The position numbers and the translations under genes are program-made. A stretch of DNA of 32,468 bases. Source: Candidatus Faecaligallichristensenella faecipullorum. GTDB lineage: Bacteria; Bacillota; Clostridia; Christensenellales; Aristaeellaceae. The notes under the pieces were generated by a model. The model saw nothing but the letters and a program-made list of their open reading frames with translations. It made no database searches and had not been told where the DNA came from. The stretch lies in NCBI GenBank assembly GCA_018716505.1, contig DVJW01000022.1, positions 1 through 32,468 of the forward strand. The letters run 5' to 3'. Positions 23,551-31,537 of the stretch are shown piece after piece; the first letter of the stretch is position 1, and every line of letters begins with the position of its first letter.

Positions 23551-23668
23551 TTATTTTGCCGCGTTTAGCGGGCAATTTTAGCTAGCCTCGGCGGAGTGTT
23601 GCGGGGGGTGGCCCCGCGCCGGGGGCGGCAAGCCCCCACAGCGGCCGTTTGAAGGGGGTTATGGGTGG

Positions 23669-23719
23669 TGTGGAGGGATTTAAGGGGGAGGATTCGGAAC
23701 TCCCCCTAATCCCTCCACA
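23669..23719. repeat. 20-bp palindrome, family A
   Basis: TGTGGAGGGATT (23669-23680) pairs with AATCCCTCCACA (23708-23719), and AGGGGGAG (23683-23690) with CTCCCCCT (23700-23707), separated by two unpaired bases. The loop is GATTCGGAA. Architecture matches 23363-23409: GGAGGG, then GGGGGA, a short loop, TCCCCC, CCCTCC. Confidence 0.7.
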
Positions 23720-23735
23720 AATTGCCGCCCACTCT

Positions 23736-23860
23736 GGGCAATTTTTGCTTCCCTTTGCAAAAGGGAACCACATCCTCCCCCTGGCCCCTCCATAAAAACC
23801 CCTCCCCGCCAGGGGAATTTTCGCATCCCTTTGCAAAGGGAGAATTCCTCCACAAAAACC
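23736..23860. repeat. Two degenerate direct repeats with a TCCCTTTGCAAAGGGA core
   Basis: Unit 1 (about 23736-23800) and unit 2 (about 23812-23860) share an AATTTT block, a TCCCTTTGC-AAAGGG palindrome (23749-23767 and a perfect 16-mer at 23826-23841), and an end CCTCCAYAAAAACC. The surrounding 23410-23735 stretch holds further short hairpins (for example TGCCGTGC/GCACGGCA at 23475-23493) and no supported gene. Confidence 0.6.
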
Positions 23861-23877
23861 ATAATTTCTTGGCATTT

Positions 23878-23910
23878 TAAAAGGAGCGTCCCGAAAACCG
23901 GGCCGCTCCT
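23878..23910 (-). terminator. Probable terminator downstream of the M20 dipeptidase gene
   Basis: AGGAGCG/CGCTCCT (7 bp) and CCCG/CGGG (4 bp) separated by one mismatch, stem 23882-23910, followed on the minus strand by TTTTAAAA. A weaker GC-rich stem (23943-23949 with 23971-23977) lies closer to the gene. Confidence 0.55.
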
Positions 23911-24000
23911 GAAGTTTAACCCCTCCGCATGTCAATAAACCAGCGCCGCCGCCTCGCATCTCTCCGCGAAGCGGCGCCGCATTTCTCTTTTTTGTTCCCC

Positions 24001-25452
24001 TTACACGATCTTATCCAGCTCCACCAGCGCCGCGGCATACACCTCCAGCGCCAGGAAAAGGTTGGGCAGGTAGTTGAGCTCGTCGGGCTGATGGCCGCCG
24101 CCATGGCCCTCGGGCAGCTTGACCGGGGGCTCGGGCAGATCCTCGGGCAGGCCCGGGCCATAGGTGATGGCGCAGGGCATGACCCTGGAATAGGTGCCGC
24201 CGCCCATGGAATAGGGCTCGTCGTTGCGGCCGGTGACCTGGCTGTAAACGTCCATCAAGGCCACGGCGCGCGGATCCTTCTTGTCGATATAGAAGGGCTT
24301 GCCCAAGGAGATGGTATCGATCTCAAAGCCGCGCTGGGCGCATTTTTCGCGGAAGCCCTTTTCGGTCTGGGTCAGGTCAGAGGCCACGCTCAGACGGCAG
24401 TCCACATGCAGGGTCAGCCGGCCCGCCTTGGTGTAGGCCACGCCCAGGTTCATGGTGGTCTTGCCGCTGTCCGGATCCTCGCAGCCAATGCCGCTGGTCT
24501 CGCCAAAGTAGTCGCGGCTCATCTCTTCCACCGACCGCATGGCGCGCTGGGCGCCCTCGTCCAAAAGTCCGCTCTTGAGCAGCGCGCCCGAGAGCAGGTT
24601 GAAGGCGCTGACGCCCTTGTCCGGGGAAGCGGCATGGGCGGCCAGGCCCGCGGCTTCCATCACGCAGCCGTTTTCGCCATCCGGACGCACCGTGATGCGC
24701 TCGTCCACAAAACCGGCCTTTTGAAGCGCTTCCTTGGCTTCTTCGGCGCTCACGGCCAGATGGGCCTGGGCGTGGGCGGGCACCATGTTGTCCACCAATC
24801 CGCCCTCAAAGTCCTTGAGCACCTTTAAAGAGCCCAGATCAATGGAGATATGGGCGCCCAAGGTGCCCTTTTGGGCATAGTTCAGCGGGAAACCGGCGTC
24901 CGGCACCAGGGCCACCACCGGCTGCACCGGGTCATGGGCGATATAATGGGAGAGATCCTGCATGCCGGTCTCCTCGGACAGGCCGCAGATCACCCGAATG
25001 CCGTGCTTGAGCTCCACCTTCAAGTCGCGCAGCATCTTCATGGCGAACAGGCCCATCACCGCCGGGCCCTTGTTGTCGCTGCATCCGCGGCCCACCACCC
25101 AGTCCTCGTTCAGCCGGGTCAGGTCGTAGCAGGGATAAATCCATCCGTCTCCCGGAGGCACCACGTCCAGATGGCCGATGATGGCGATGCTGTTCTCAAT
25201 GGGCCCCATGCAGATGGAGCCGCAGTAATGGTCGTGATTTACGCTGTGAAAGCCCATTTCCTCGCCGCGCTTCAGGGCGAAGTTGAGCATCTTATCGCAA
25301 TCCGGGCCAAAGGGCTTGCCTTCCTCGGCCAAGTCGGCCCGGCTCACGCTGGGCACCTGCACAAAGCGGCGGATTTCCTCCACCATTTCCTCTTTATGCG
25401 CCTCGATCCAGGCGCGAACCTGTTTCAAAAATTCCGGATCCACCTTCGGCAT
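24001..25452 (-). CDS. M20 family dipeptidase, PepV/Sapep-like
   Basis: A 483-residue zinc dipeptidase. IIGHLDVVPPGDGW (91-104) carries metal ligand His94 and Asp96, GRGCSDNKGP has the bridging Asp126, GLSEETG has the catalytic Glu160-Glu161, and GGGTYSRVMP and GGGHQPDE near the C-terminus complete the active site. The lid domain lies about 180-400. Long length and the EETGM motif fit the PepV/Sapep type, which cleaves dipeptides, in some cases beta-Ala or D-residue dipeptides. The start at 25452 follows AAGGAAGG by 8 bases; the ORF extends upstream to 25581 without a better site. It is likely monocistronic and cytoplasmic. Confidence 0.92.
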   Translation of the reverse strand: MPKVDPEFLKQVRAWIEAHKEEMVEEIRRFVQVPSVSRADLAEEGKPFGPDCDKMLNFALKRGEEMGFHSVNHDHYCGSICMGPIENSIAIIGHLDVVPPGDGWIYPCYDLTRLNEDWVVGRGCSDNKGPAVMGLFAMKMLRDLKVELKHGIRVICGLSEETGMQDLSHYIAHDPVQPVVALVPDAGFPLNYAQKGTLGAHISIDLGSLKVLKDFEGGLVDNMVPAHAQAHLAVSAEEAKEALQKAGFVDERITVRPDGENGCVMEAAGLAAHAASPDKGVSAFNLLSGALLKSGLLDEGAQRAMRSVEEMSRDYFGETSGIGCEDPDSGKTTMNLGVAYTKAGRLTLHVDCRLSVASDLTQTEKGFREKCAQRGFEIDTISLGKPFYIDKKDPRAVALMDVYSQVTGRNDEPYSMGGGTYSRVMPCAITYGPGLPEDLPEPPVKLPEGHGGGHQPDELNYLPNLFLALEVYAAALVELDKIV

Positions 25453-25691
25453 TCCAAAGACCTTCCTTTCCCCAGGCGCGGGCGCGCCCTCGTTACAGCT
25501 ATCAGTATACACACCCGCGCCCTTTTTCGTAAAGCCTTTTTGAGAAATTTCTTTATTCAATGGGCGGCGGGCCCGCTTCACGCCATGGGGCCGCCTGAAT
25601 TTTGCTTCAGCGGCAGGAATCGGATGGACGGGTGCAGAACAGTAGATAAGGAAGAGAAGCGTCCATCAATTTGGGGAAAGGAGCGCCGCCC

Positions 25692-25826
25692 ATGTTACCG
25701 GAGCCGGAACAATCCCCCAGACCCGAGCCCGAAAAACAGCCGCCCAAGGAAAAAAAGGAATCCTCCGGGGCGCTGGAAACCGTGCTGGAAATCGCCTTTG
25801 ACCTGTTGGACATCTTTTGGGATTAG
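25692..25826 (+). CDS. 44-residue charged small protein, unrecognised
   Basis: An ATG 8 bases after AAAGGAG opens a 44-codon frame ending in TAG. The N-terminal half is dominated by Pro, Glu and Lys (MLPEPEQSPRPEPEKQPP, then KEKKESS); the C-terminal half, LETVLEIAFDLLDIFWD, is an amphipathic acidic-hydrophobic helix. There is no signal peptide. The strong ribosome binding site and non-random composition suggest a real gene, but I know of no family and no promoter is obvious. It lies in the 550-bp gap between the dipeptidase and AraC genes. Confidence 0.5.
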   Translation: MLPEPEQSPRPEPEKQPPKEKKESSGALETVLEIAFDLLDIFWD

Positions 25827-25974
25827 ATTTTAAGCGAAGCCCCATGCGCAGCCGGTAAAACAGTTTTACCCAATCCGGATCATTCTCATATTCCCGCGCG
25901 TCCAAAATGGCCCGCAGGGTTCTTTGTCCTGTCCTTTTATCCAAAATCGCCAAGATCCTGACGATGTAATTTCC
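25825..25974 (-). pseudogene. Protein-like fragment without a good start
   Basis: The minus-strand frame here reads ILDKRTGQRTLRAILDAREY followed by PDWVKLFYRLRMGLRL. It has a protein-like mix of residues, but no ATG with a ribosome binding site in front of it: the only in-frame ATG (26025) lies inside the AraC gene. The frame also continues antisense to the 44-residue ORF. It could be a gene remnant or a coupled short gene starting with TTG. I do not recognise the family. Confidence 0.3.
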
Positions 25975-25999
25975 CGATACCCTTTTCCTGATATTTGGC

Positions 26000-26857
26000 C
26001 TACTCCTTTTCCAACCCCTCCACATACGCCCGGGGCGTTATGCCGTATTCGGCGCGAAAGGCCCGGTAAAAATTGGCGTAGTCGTTAAAGCCGAACTGTT
26101 TATAGACCTCCGACGGATTTTTCCCCGCCCTCAGGCGCTCCCGGACGCCCATGAGCCGGCGCTGCAAAATATAATGATACACCGAACTGCCCATCTGCTT
26201 TTTGAACTCGTGGGACAGATGATACTTGCTGACAAAAGCGGTTTCGGCCAGCCGCTCCAGGCTCAGGGGCTGATCCAAGTGGGCGTTGATATAGCGCGCG
26301 ACCCCGTCCACCAGATCGCTCCTCTTCACCGGAGGGCTGCCGGCCGACATCTGGGCGCGGCCCAACTCCACCATGAGCTGGGTGAGCAGAGCCTTGGCCA
26401 TGGCCTCGGAGCCAAAGGCCGGCCGCTGGCTTTCCCCGGCCAGGGCGTCCGCCAGGTCAAACAGCCGCGCGCTCCTGGCCGCCTCCAGCCGAAGCAGGTT
26501 TTCCCGCTCCCTTCCCGGCCCGTTAAAGCATTGTTCCAGCGCGGCCTCCGGGGCGATTTCCCTTAAATAGCCCCGGCTGATCCAGAGCACCAGCCGCTCA
26601 TAGGCCTCCCCGGGTTCGGGGAAAATGGGCTGATGCAGCTCCTGGGGGGAGATGAGCAGGATATCCCCGGGCAGCAGGGCGTAGCACCGGCCCTCCACCG
26701 CGTACTCCACCCTTCCGGCGCAAAAGAAATACACCTCGTAAAAATCGTGATGATGCAGCGCCACCTCGGACAGATGGGCGTCGTGATAGCGATAGATCTC
26801 ATATTGATTTTTGAGCATAATCTGACGCCGGGTAAAGGGCTGATTTTGGGCTTTCAT
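26000..26857 (-). CDS. AraC-family transcriptional regulator
   Basis: A 285-residue regulator. The N-terminal cupin-like sensor (about 20-110) includes HHHDFYEVYFFCAGRVEY and LLPGDILLISPQELHQPIFP, typical of sugar-sensing AraC proteins. The C-terminal domain (about 185-285) holds two helix-turn-helix units: LSLERLAETAFVSKYHLSHE, and the second ending in FNDYANFYRAFRAEYGITPR, the AraC signature. It is divergent from uxaC with overlapping promoter regions, so it is the likely regulator of the hexuronate operon, with glucuronate or a pathway intermediate as the probable signal. GGGGAGG precedes the start by 7 bases. Confidence 0.92.
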   Translation of the reverse strand: MKAQNQPFTRRQIMLKNQYEIYRYHDAHLSEVALHHHDFYEVYFFCAGRVEYAVEGRCYALLPGDILLISPQELHQPIFPEPGEAYERLVLWISRGYLREIAPEAALEQCFNGPGRERENLLRLEAARSARLFDLADALAGESQRPAFGSEAMAKALLTQLMVELGRAQMSAGSPPVKRSDLVDGVARYINAHLDQPLSLERLAETAFVSKYHLSHEFKKQMGSSVYHYILQRRLMGVRERLRAGKNPSEVYKQFGFNDYANFYRAFRAEYGITPRAYVEGLEKE

Positions 26858-26884
26858 CCGCGCGCCTCCCCTCTTTTTTCCCTT

Positions 26885-26913
26885 ATTTTACCGCAAGATT
26901 TACAATCAATCAA
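26885..26913 (-). promoter_or_regulatory. Promoter for the AraC gene
   Basis: On the minus strand TTGATT (26908-26913), 17 bp, TAAAAT (26885-26890). The neighbouring sequence repeats TTGATTGATTG, a possible regulator site between the divergent promoters. Confidence 0.7.
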
Positions 26914-26936
26914 GCAACATTCCACCATCCGGGCCG

Positions 26937-26945
26937 TGCTATAAT
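26937..26945 (+). promoter_or_regulatory. Extended -10 promoter for the uxaC operon
   Basis: TGCTATAAT at 26937-26945 with a perfect TATAAT and no clear -35 box, 46 bases before the uxaC ATG. Absence of a -35 box fits a promoter that needs an activator such as the divergent AraC protein. Confidence 0.7.
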
Positions 26946-26991
26946 GAGGGCAGAAAACCGGGCCCACAGCCCTTGCAGGGAGGCGTTTCCC

Positions 26992-28392
26992 ATGAGCGAC
27001 TTTTACGGCGAAAACTTTATGCTGCCCACCTTGGCCGCGCGCAAATTGTATCACGACTACGCCAAGGAGATGCCCATCTTCGACTATCACAACCACCTGC
27101 CCATCCAGGAAATCTATGAGGACAAGCGCTATGACACCATCACCGAACTGTGGCTCAACGACGACCATTACAAATGGCGGGCCATGCGGGTGGCCGGCAT
27201 TCCCGAGCAATACATCACCGGAAGCGCCAGCGCGCTGGACAAATTCAAGATGTGGGGCCGGACGGTGGAAAAGCTGATCGGCTGCCCGCTGTATTATTGG
27301 ACGCATCTGGAGCTCAACCGGTATTTTGGCATTGCCGAACCCCTGACCGAGGGGAGCGCCGAATCCATCTTTCACCGGGCCAACGAGATGCTCAAAACCC
27401 CGGAATACTCGGCCCGCGCCCTGCTTCGGCGCATGAACGTCCGGGCGCTTTGCACCACCGACGACCCGGCGGACGATTTGGCGCTGCATTTAAAGCTCAA
27501 GGGCGAGGATATGGGCTTTAAGGTGCTGCCCGCCTTCCGGCCGGACAGCGCGCTGAACATCGCCGCCCAGGATTTTGCTTCGTACATGGAGCGCCTGGGC
27601 CGCTCGGCCGGCATCGCCGTCACCTCCATGGACAGCCTGTTCCAGGCCCTGAACGCCTGCATGAACCGCTTTGAGCGGGCGGGCTGCCTGTTAAGCGACC
27701 ACGGCTTTGTGGATTTCGGATACACCCTGGATCACAGCCAGGCCCAAACCGCCCTGGAGCGCGCGCTTTCGGGCCAGCCGGTCTCCGAGGCCCAGGCGCT
27801 TTCCTACAAGAGCGCGCTGTTGGATTTTCTGGCCGGGGAATATACCCGGCGGAACTGGGGCATGCAGATTCACACCGGGGCCATGCGCAACACCAACAGC
27901 CGGGGCCGCAGGGAGACCGGCTTTGTAAACGGATACGACTCGGTGGGCGCGGCCACCGATCCCCATCAGCTGGCCGTATTCTTCAACCAGCTGTATGAGC
28001 ATCACATGCTGCCCAACACCGTGCTGTACAGCCTGAACCCGGTGGACAACCCCATGCTGGCCACCATGGCCGTGAACTTCTGCGACGGGGAGATCCCGGG
28101 CAAGGTGCAGCTGGGCAGCGGATGGTGGTTCAACGACACGGTGCGGGGCATCGAGCGCCAGCTGGACGAGGCCATTGAAAACGGGCTGTTGGGCTCCTTT
28201 GTGGGCATGCTCACCGACAGCCGCAGCTTCACCGCCTTCACCCGCCACGAATTCTTCCGGCGCATCTTGTGCCGCAAGCTGGGCCAGTTGATCGAGGACG
28301 GCGAATATCCGGCGGAGCAAATGGACGCGGTGGGCCGGATGGTTCAGGATATCTGCTTCAACAACGCCGCGCGCTTCTTCCACCTTCAATAA
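26992..28392 (+). CDS. uxaC: Glucuronate isomerase
   Basis: A 466-residue amidohydrolase-superfamily isomerase converting D-glucuronate to D-fructuronate (and galacturonate to tagaturonate). FDYHNHLP (30-37) with His33 and His35 is the metal site, the characteristic [20 protein letters not shown] is near residues 83-103, and [13 protein letters not shown] and TDSRSF are UxaC signatures. Start chosen at 26992: GGGAGG lies 8 bases upstream; the longer frame to 26944 begins in the promoter. It is the first gene of the operon, with uxuA 23 bp downstream. Confidence 0.97.
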   Translation: MSDFYGENFMLPTLAARKLYHDYAKEMPIFDYHNHLPIQEIYEDKRYDTITELWLNDDHYKWRAMRVAGIPEQYITGSASALDKFKMWGRTVEKLIGCPLYYWTHLELNRYFGIAEPLTEGSAESIFHRANEMLKTPEYSARALLRRMNVRALCTTDDPADDLALHLKLKGEDMGFKVLPAFRPDSALNIAAQDFASYMERLGRSAGIAVTSMDSLFQALNACMNRFERAGCLLSDHGFVDFGYTLDHSQAQTALERALSGQPVSEAQALSYKSALLDFLAGEYTRRNWGMQIHTGAMRNTNSRGRRETGFVNGYDSVGAATDPHQLAVFFNQLYEHHMLPNTVLYSLNPVDNPMLATMAVNFCDGEIPGKVQLGSGWWFNDTVRGIERQLDEAIENGLLGSFVGMLTDSRSFTAFTRHEFFRRILCRKLGQLIEDGEYPAEQMDAVGRMVQDICFNNAARFFHLQ

Positions 28393-28415
28393 TTTGGCGT
28401 CAGGAGGAACGATTC

Positions 28416-29453
28416 ATGAAGATGACCTTTCGGTGGTACGGGCCGGACGACCCGGTTACTTTGGATAAAATCCGCCAGATTCCGGGCATGAGCGGGGTGG
28501 TCTCGGCGGTGTATGAGGTGCCCGCGGGCGAGGTTTGGCCCGAGGAAAGCATCGAGCGCATCCGCGCCCAGGCCGCCCAAAACGGGCTGGAGTTTGAGGT
28601 GGTGGAGAGCGTTCCGGTGCATGAGGACATCAAATTGGGCGCGCCCGGCCGGGACCGGCTCATCGCCAACTACGCGGAAAATATCCGCCGGCTGGGCAAG
28701 GCCGGGGTCAAGGTGATCTGCTACAACTTCATGCCGGTGTTCGACTGGCTGAGGAGCGAGCTCAGCCACCCTCTGCCCGACGGCTCCAACGCCCTGGCCT
28801 ACGACAACCAGACCGTGCAGTCCATGGATCCCTTAAAGAGCGAGCTCTCCCTGCCCGGGTGGGACGAGAGCTACACCCACGAGGGGCTGCGCGCGCTGCT
28901 CACCCAGTACAAATCCATTGACGAAGAGCGGCTTTGGGACAACTTTGCCTACTTTTTGAAGGCCATCATCCCGGTGTGCGAGCAGGCGGGCGTCAAAATG
29001 GCCATCCATCCGGACGATCCGCCGTGGGGCATCTTTGGCCTGCCCCGGATCATCACCGGAGATGAGAGCTACGCCCGCATGGCCGAAATCTGCCCCTCCA
29101 TTTACAACGGCATCACCCTTTGCACCGGCTCCTTGGGGGCGGACCCCAACAACGACCTGGCGGCGCTGGCCCAAAAGTACGCGGAGCGCATCCACTTTGT
29201 GCACGCGCGCAATGTGAAGATCACCGGGGAGCGCTGCTTTGAGGAGGCGCCCCATCTGTCCCGGATGGGCTCTTTAAATCTGTATGAGATTTTGAAGGCC
29301 CTGCATGACGCCGGGTTTGACGGCTACATCCGGCCCGATCACGGCCGCATGATCTGGGGCGAGACCGGACGGCCGGGCTATGGCCTGTACGACCGGGCGC
29401 TGGGCGCGGCCTATATCAACGGGCTTTGGGAGGCCATCAGCGCCGGAAGATAA
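28416..29453 (+). CDS. uxuA: D-mannonate dehydratase
   Basis: A 345-residue TIM-barrel enzyme that removes water from D-mannonate to give 2-keto-3-deoxygluconate. [20 protein letters not shown] at residues 4-23, [20 protein letters not shown] and HARN are UxuA signatures, and HPDD plus the later [11 protein letters not shown] include the metal ligands. It is shorter than the ~390-residue E. coli enzyme, as in many Firmicutes. AGGAGG is 8 bases before the ATG; the upstream part of the longer frame overlaps uxaC and is rejected. Confidence 0.96.
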   Translation: MKMTFRWYGPDDPVTLDKIRQIPGMSGVVSAVYEVPAGEVWPEESIERIRAQAAQNGLEFEVVESVPVHEDIKLGAPGRDRLIANYAENIRRLGKAGVKVICYNFMPVFDWLRSELSHPLPDGSNALAYDNQTVQSMDPLKSELSLPGWDESYTHEGLRALLTQYKSIDEERLWDNFAYFLKAIIPVCEQAGVKMAIHPDDPPWGIFGLPRIITGDESYARMAEICPSIYNGITLCTGSLGADPNNDLAALAQKYAERIHFVHARNVKITGERCFEEAPHLSRMGSLNLYEILKALHDAGFDGYIRPDHGRMIWGETGRPGYGLYDRALGAAYINGLWEAISAGR

Positions 29454-29493
29454 TCGACACGCCCAAAATCATATTTTCAGGAGGAATTTTCCC

Positions 29494-30333
29494 ATGAATC
29501 TTCCCTTTCAAATCGATTTGACCGGCCAGGTGGCGGTGATCACCGGGGGCGGCGGGGTGCTGTGCTCCTCCTTTGCCCAGGCCCTGGCCCAATGCGGCGC
29601 CAAGGTGGCCATATTGGATATCAACGAGGCCGCGGCCCAAAAGGTGGCGGAAACCATCACCCGGGAGGGCGGCGTTGCCCTGGCCATCGCGGCCGACTGC
29701 CTGAACGCCCAAAGCCTGGCCGCGGCCCATGAGCAGGTCAACCAGGAATTGGGCCCCTGCACCATACTCATCAACGGCGCGGGGGGTAACAACCCCAAAG
29801 GCACCACCGACGACGAGCAGTTTAACCCGGATCTCACCGGCATCAAGAGCTTTTTTGAGCTGGATCCCGAGGGCGTGAAATTTGTGTTCAACCTGAACGT
29901 GGTGGCGGCGCTGATGACCACCCAGGCCTTTGCCAAGGACATGATCGGCAAGGCGGGCAACATCATCAACATCTCCTCCATGAACGCCTTCCGCCCGCTC
30001 ACCAAAATTCCGGCCTACAGCGGGGCCAAGGCCGCGGTATCCAACTTCACCCAGTGGCTGGCCGTGTATCTGGCCAAATCCGGGGTGCGGGTCAACGCCA
30101 TCGCGCCGGGCTTCTTTGTGACCAATCAAAACCGTGGGCTGCTGTTTGACGAATCCGGCGCGCCTACCCCGCGCACCGGCAAGATCTTGGCCGCCACCCC
30201 CATGGGCCGCTTCGGCGAAGCCGAGGAGTTGATCGGGGTTCTGCTGTTTTTGCTCTCCAACCCGGCATCCAGCTTTGTGACCGGGGTGGTCATCCCGGTG
30301 GACGGCGGATTTTCGGCCTATTCCGGGGTATAG
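29494..30333 (+). CDS. SDR-type D-mannonate oxidoreductase (fructuronate reductase)
   Basis: A 279-residue classical short-chain dehydrogenase. The cofactor motif is TGGGGVLCSS (17-26), ILDINE follows as the dinucleotide acid, NGAGG (94-98) is the NAG motif, and the catalytic set is Ser162, Tyr175 and Lys179 in AYSGAK. Position between uxuA and the terminator makes the step fructuronate to mannonate the best assignment, the same role as B. subtilis YjmF/UxuB, unrelated in sequence to the long-chain E. coli UxuB. AGGAGG lies 9 bases before ATG 29494. The substrate call rests mainly on context. Confidence 0.87.
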   Translation: MNLPFQIDLTGQVAVITGGGGVLCSSFAQALAQCGAKVAILDINEAAAQKVAETITREGGVALAIAADCLNAQSLAAAHEQVNQELGPCTILINGAGGNNPKGTTDDEQFNPDLTGIKSFFELDPEGVKFVFNLNVVAALMTTQAFAKDMIGKAGNIINISSMNAFRPLTKIPAYSGAKAAVSNFTQWLAVYLAKSGVRVNAIAPGFFVTNQNRGLLFDESGAPTPRTGKILAATPMGRFGEAEELIGVLLFLLSNPASSFVTGVVIPVDGGFSAYSGV

Positions 30334-30348
30334 AGCCATTCATTCCCT

Positions 30349-30388
30349 GGGAAGACCTGCCTTTTAAGGCGGTCTTCCCGTTTTTTTT
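30349..30388 (+). terminator. Intrinsic terminator of the uxaC operon
   Basis: GGGAAGACC plus GCC pair with GGC plus GGTCTTCCC around a 6-nt loop, with one bulged T at 30358. Eight T residues follow (30381-30388). Confidence 0.93.
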
Positions 30389-30420
30389 ATCCGTTGGGGC
30401 TATGGTTTTGCGCCATTTTG

Positions 30421-30429
30421 TGTTATGAT
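30421..30429 (+). promoter_or_regulatory. Extended -10 promoter for the aldolase gene
   Basis: TGTTATGAT, with no clear -35 box, 54 bases before ATG 30484. This makes the aldolase gene separately expressed from the uxaC operon. Confidence 0.5.
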
Positions 30430-30483
30430 AAAGGAAAATCAGGCGAAGTTTCTCATTATGACAGGATCAGGAGGGCTTTTTTT

Positions 30484-31446
30484 ATGGATATTTTGCAAAA
30501 GATAGAGGCACTGGGCATCGTGCCGGTGGTGAAAATCAATCGCGCCGAGCAGGCGGTTCCGCTCTGCAAAGCGCTGTGCGCGGGCGGACTGCCGGTGGCC
30601 GAAATTACCTTCCGCACCGAGTGCGCGGCCCAGGCCATCCAGGCGGCGCGGGCAGCGCTGCCCGATATGCTGTTGGGCGCCGGCACGGTGCTCACCACCG
30701 GCCAGGTACAATCGGCCATGGAAGCGGGCGCGCAGTTCATCGTGACCCCGGGCTTCAATCCGGAGGTGGTGGATTTCTGCCTGGAAAAGGGCATTGCGGT
30801 GTTCCCGGGCTGTCCCACCACCAGCGATATGGAGCAGGCCATCGCCCGGGGATTAAAAGTGGTCAAGTTCTTCCCGGCCGAGGCCATGGGCGGCCTTAAG
30901 TTCATCAAAGCGGTGAGCGCGCCCTACGGCCAGCTGAAATTCATGCCCACCGGAGGCGTCAACGAATCCAATTTGATTGACTATCTGGCCTTTGACAAGG
31001 TGGTGGCCTGCGGGGGCAGCTGGATGGTCCCGGGCGATTTGGTGGAAAAGGGCGCGTTCGGCGAGATTGAGCGGCTTACCCGCTCGGCGGTGCAAAAGAT
31101 GCTGGGCTTTGAGATCAAGCATGTGGGCATCAACACCGAATCCCCGGCGGCGGGCCTGGCCGCGGCCAGGCGCTTTGAGACGCTTTTCGGATGGAAGCTC
31201 ACCGGCGAAACCGAAGGCGGCGTGTTCTGCGACCGGCATATTGAGGTCATCAAGGGCCGGGGCCGGGGCGAGATGGGCCATATCGGGGTGGCCTGCAACT
31301 TCCCCCACCGGGCCAAGGCCTACCTGGAAGCGCTGGGCGCGGAGTTTATCCCGGAGAGTCTGAGTTATGATGCCAAGGGCAAATTGACCATTGGCTACTT
31401 AAAGGAGACCATCGCGGGTTTCGCCATCCATATCGCCTCCAAATAA
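30484..31446 (+). CDS. eda: KDPG/KHG aldolase fused to a glyoxalase-like domain
   Basis: A 320-residue two-domain protein. Residues 1-205 are a complete Eda aldolase: EITFRT (40-45) with catalytic Glu40, GAGTVLT (65-71), and VVKFFPAEAMGG with the Schiff-base Lys128. It cleaves 2-keto-3-deoxy-6-phosphogluconate to pyruvate and glyceraldehyde 3-phosphate. Residues 210-320 form an added VOC/glyoxalase-like module with HVGIN, IEVIK and GHIGV; His213, Glu254 and His266 could form a metal site, but its role is unknown. Normal Eda is about 205-215 residues. AGGAGG lies 8 bases before the ATG. It is the next step after the uxaC operon, provided a KDG kinase exists elsewhere. Confidence 0.93.
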   Translation: MDILQKIEALGIVPVVKINRAEQAVPLCKALCAGGLPVAEITFRTECAAQAIQAARAALPDMLLGAGTVLTTGQVQSAMEAGAQFIVTPGFNPEVVDFCLEKGIAVFPGCPTTSDMEQAIARGLKVVKFFPAEAMGGLKFIKAVSAPYGQLKFMPTGGVNESNLIDYLAFDKVVACGGSWMVPGDLVEKGAFGEIERLTRSAVQKMLGFEIKHVGINTESPAAGLAAARRFETLFGWKLTGETEGGVFCDRHIEVIKGRGRGEMGHIGVACNFPHRAKAYLEALGAEFIPESLSYDAKGKLTIGYLKETIAGFAIHIASK

Positions 31447-31466
31447 CGGCTCCTGAACGAATTTAA

Positions 31467-31495
31467 TTGACATTTCGTCTTCAGGCGGCTATTAT
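31467..31495 (+). promoter_or_regulatory. Promoter for the membrane-anchored protein gene
   Basis: A perfect TTGACA (31467-31472), 17 bp, TATTAT (31490-31495). An interrupted inverted repeat, CCTGA-ACGAA and TTCGT-CT-TCAGG (31452-31485), encloses the -35 box and may end the aldolase transcript or bind a regulator. Confidence 0.75.
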
Positions 31496-31537
31496 AATTA
31501 CGTCTGAAAACAAAACAAGCTGGACGGAGGATGCAGC

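Noticed and set aside
23363-23860. CRISPR array
   Set aside because: The repeats are palindromic, unequal in length and lack regular spacers; no cas genes are present.
23582-23959. 125-residue minus-strand ORF and a 60-residue ORF inside it
   Set aside because: They translate the palindromes and direct repeats; the repeated FCGG/YGGA blocks follow from the repeats. There is no ribosome binding site of note.
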